Shown here: piece after piece, positions 6,251 to 6,680 of the stretch
Numbering within the stretch: position 1 is the stretch's first letter
Layout: each line of letters begins with the position of its first letter
DNA from: Pseudomonadales bacterium
Lineage (GTDB): Bacteria; Pseudomonadota; Gammaproteobacteria; Pseudomonadales; DC-out160
Assembly (NCBI GenBank): GCA_016765265.1
Contig: JAESQG010000213.1
Location: 1-6,680, forward strand
DNA length: 6,680 bases
Direction of reading: 5' to 3'
Position numbers and translations under genes: made by a program
Notes under the pieces: model-generated
The model's database searches: none
Seen by the model: the letters and a program-made list of their open reading frames with translations, nothing else
Told to the model about the DNA's origin: nothing

Positions 6251-6277
6251 TTGGTTTAGACCACCAGTGTAAACCAA
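6251..6277. repeat. Inverted repeat between the UrtE-like gene and iorA
   Basis: TTGGTTTA at 6251-6258 is perfectly complementary to TAAACCAA at 6270-6277, with an 11-base loop. It lies 29 bases past the stop of the UrtE-like gene and 29 bases before the iorA ATG. The stem is A/T-rich and has no T-run after it, so an intrinsic terminator is doubtful. It could be a regulator binding site for iorA or an mRNA end structure. The rest of this 85-base gap shows no clear promoter. Confidence 0.5.
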
Positions 6278-6306
6278 GCTTGAGTTGCTGTGTGGACTTT
6301 CATTAT

Positions 6307-6680
6307 TTAGACCGTAAGATATCGATTTACTAAATCGTCCGTCAATTCTCCTATGGTTCCGTTAGCTACATTTCGCCCTTTTTCAATGATGCAGAAATGG
6401 TCAGCGATTCTTCTGGCAAAGGCAAGTTTCTGCTCCACCATGATCACCGAAATCTTCTCTTCTTTATTGAGTTGTTTTATCACGTCTCCAATTTGACTGA
6501 CAATATTTGGCTGTATTCCCTCGCAGGGTTCGTCGAGTATTAGTAATCGTGGTTCTAAAACCAATGCTCGGCCGATAGCCAGTTGCTGCTGTTGGCCTCC
6601 GGATAAATCCCCGCCTCTTCTTTGTAGCATTTCTTTTAATACGGGGAAAAGCTCGTAGATCTTTTCAGGTATTTTTTTGT
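6307..6680 (-). CDS. urtE: UrtE-like ABC transporter ATP-binding protein, C-terminal part (runs off the right edge)
   Basis: The visible 123 residues are the second half of an ABC ATPase. The frame is open to the edge, so the start and Walker A lie outside. Seen here are the segment IYELFPVLKEMLQRRGGD, the ABC signature LSGGQQQQ, Walker B LLILDEP, and VEQ in the switch-loop position, where LivF/UrtE-type ATPases have Gln rather than His. RRGGDLSGGQQQQLAIGRAL and EGIQPNI are close to UrtE, one of two ATPases of the branched-chain-amino-acid-type urea transporter UrtABCDE, which powers uptake at the inner membrane. The residue after Walker B is Cys (DEPCEGIQP) where Thr is usual. urtE is typically last in the urt operon and often followed by urease genes; here iorA follows after 85 bases. 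The family is firm; urea as substrate is inferred. Confidence 0.85.
   Translation of the reverse strand, partial: KKIPEKIYELFPVLKEMLQRRGGDLSGGQQQQLAIGRALVLEPRLLILDEPCEGIQPNIVSQIGDVIKQLNKEEKISVIMVEQKLAFARRIADHFCIIEKGRNVANGTIGELTDDLVNRYLTV

Overview
The window looks like chromosomal DNA from a marine-type gammaproteobacterium of moderate G+C content, estimated by eye at about 45%. The best clues are a Pseudomonas-like RhlB helicase with a low-complexity N-terminal extension, a gammaproteobacterial GreB, and an AsmA/DUF748-like envelope protein. This is an inference from protein resemblance; I could not run a taxonomic search.

Layout, left to right. Positions 1-1447 (minus strand) hold the first 482 codons of a large AsmA/DUF748-like protein. 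Its visible part ends in a Thr-Pro linker encoded by a perfect-frame hexamer microsatellite that runs off the left edge. Next on the same strand are a 115-residue Rieske [2Fe-2S] ferredoxin (1487-1834), an RhlB-type DEAD-box RNA helicase (1934-3373), a MocA-like molybdopterin cytidylyltransferase (3420-4043) and an XdhC-family molybdenum-enzyme maturation factor (4043-5062). xdhC and mocA overlap by one base (TGATG). greB (5215-5724) is the only plus-strand gene and is divergent from xdhC. Converging on it from the right is a minus-strand IorA-like [2Fe-2S] small subunit of a molybdenum hydroxylase (5760-6221). The right edge holds the C-terminal part of a UrtE-like ABC transporter ATPase (6307 to the edge), also minus strand. 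No gene-free stretch exceeds 152 bases. I saw no tRNA, rRNA, CRISPR or insertion sequence.

How the genes fit together. Three of the eight genes point to one theme, molybdenum hydroxylases of the xanthine dehydrogenase/isoquinoline oxidoreductase family. IorA is the electron-transfer subunit, MocA makes the cytosine-dinucleotide form of the cofactor, and XdhC sulfurates or inserts it. The large molybdopterin-binding catalytic subunit is not in the window, although it usually sits beside the small subunit. The UrtE-like transporter directly upstream of iorA hints at uptake of a nitrogenous compound, but that link is only positional. RhlB (RNA turnover) and GreB (transcript cleavage) are housekeeping RNA factors with no known tie to this pathway.

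I found no clear evidence of a previously undescribed system. The most useful leads are the orphan iorA with its UrtE-like neighbour and the length-variable Thr-Pro microsatellite in the AsmA-like gene.
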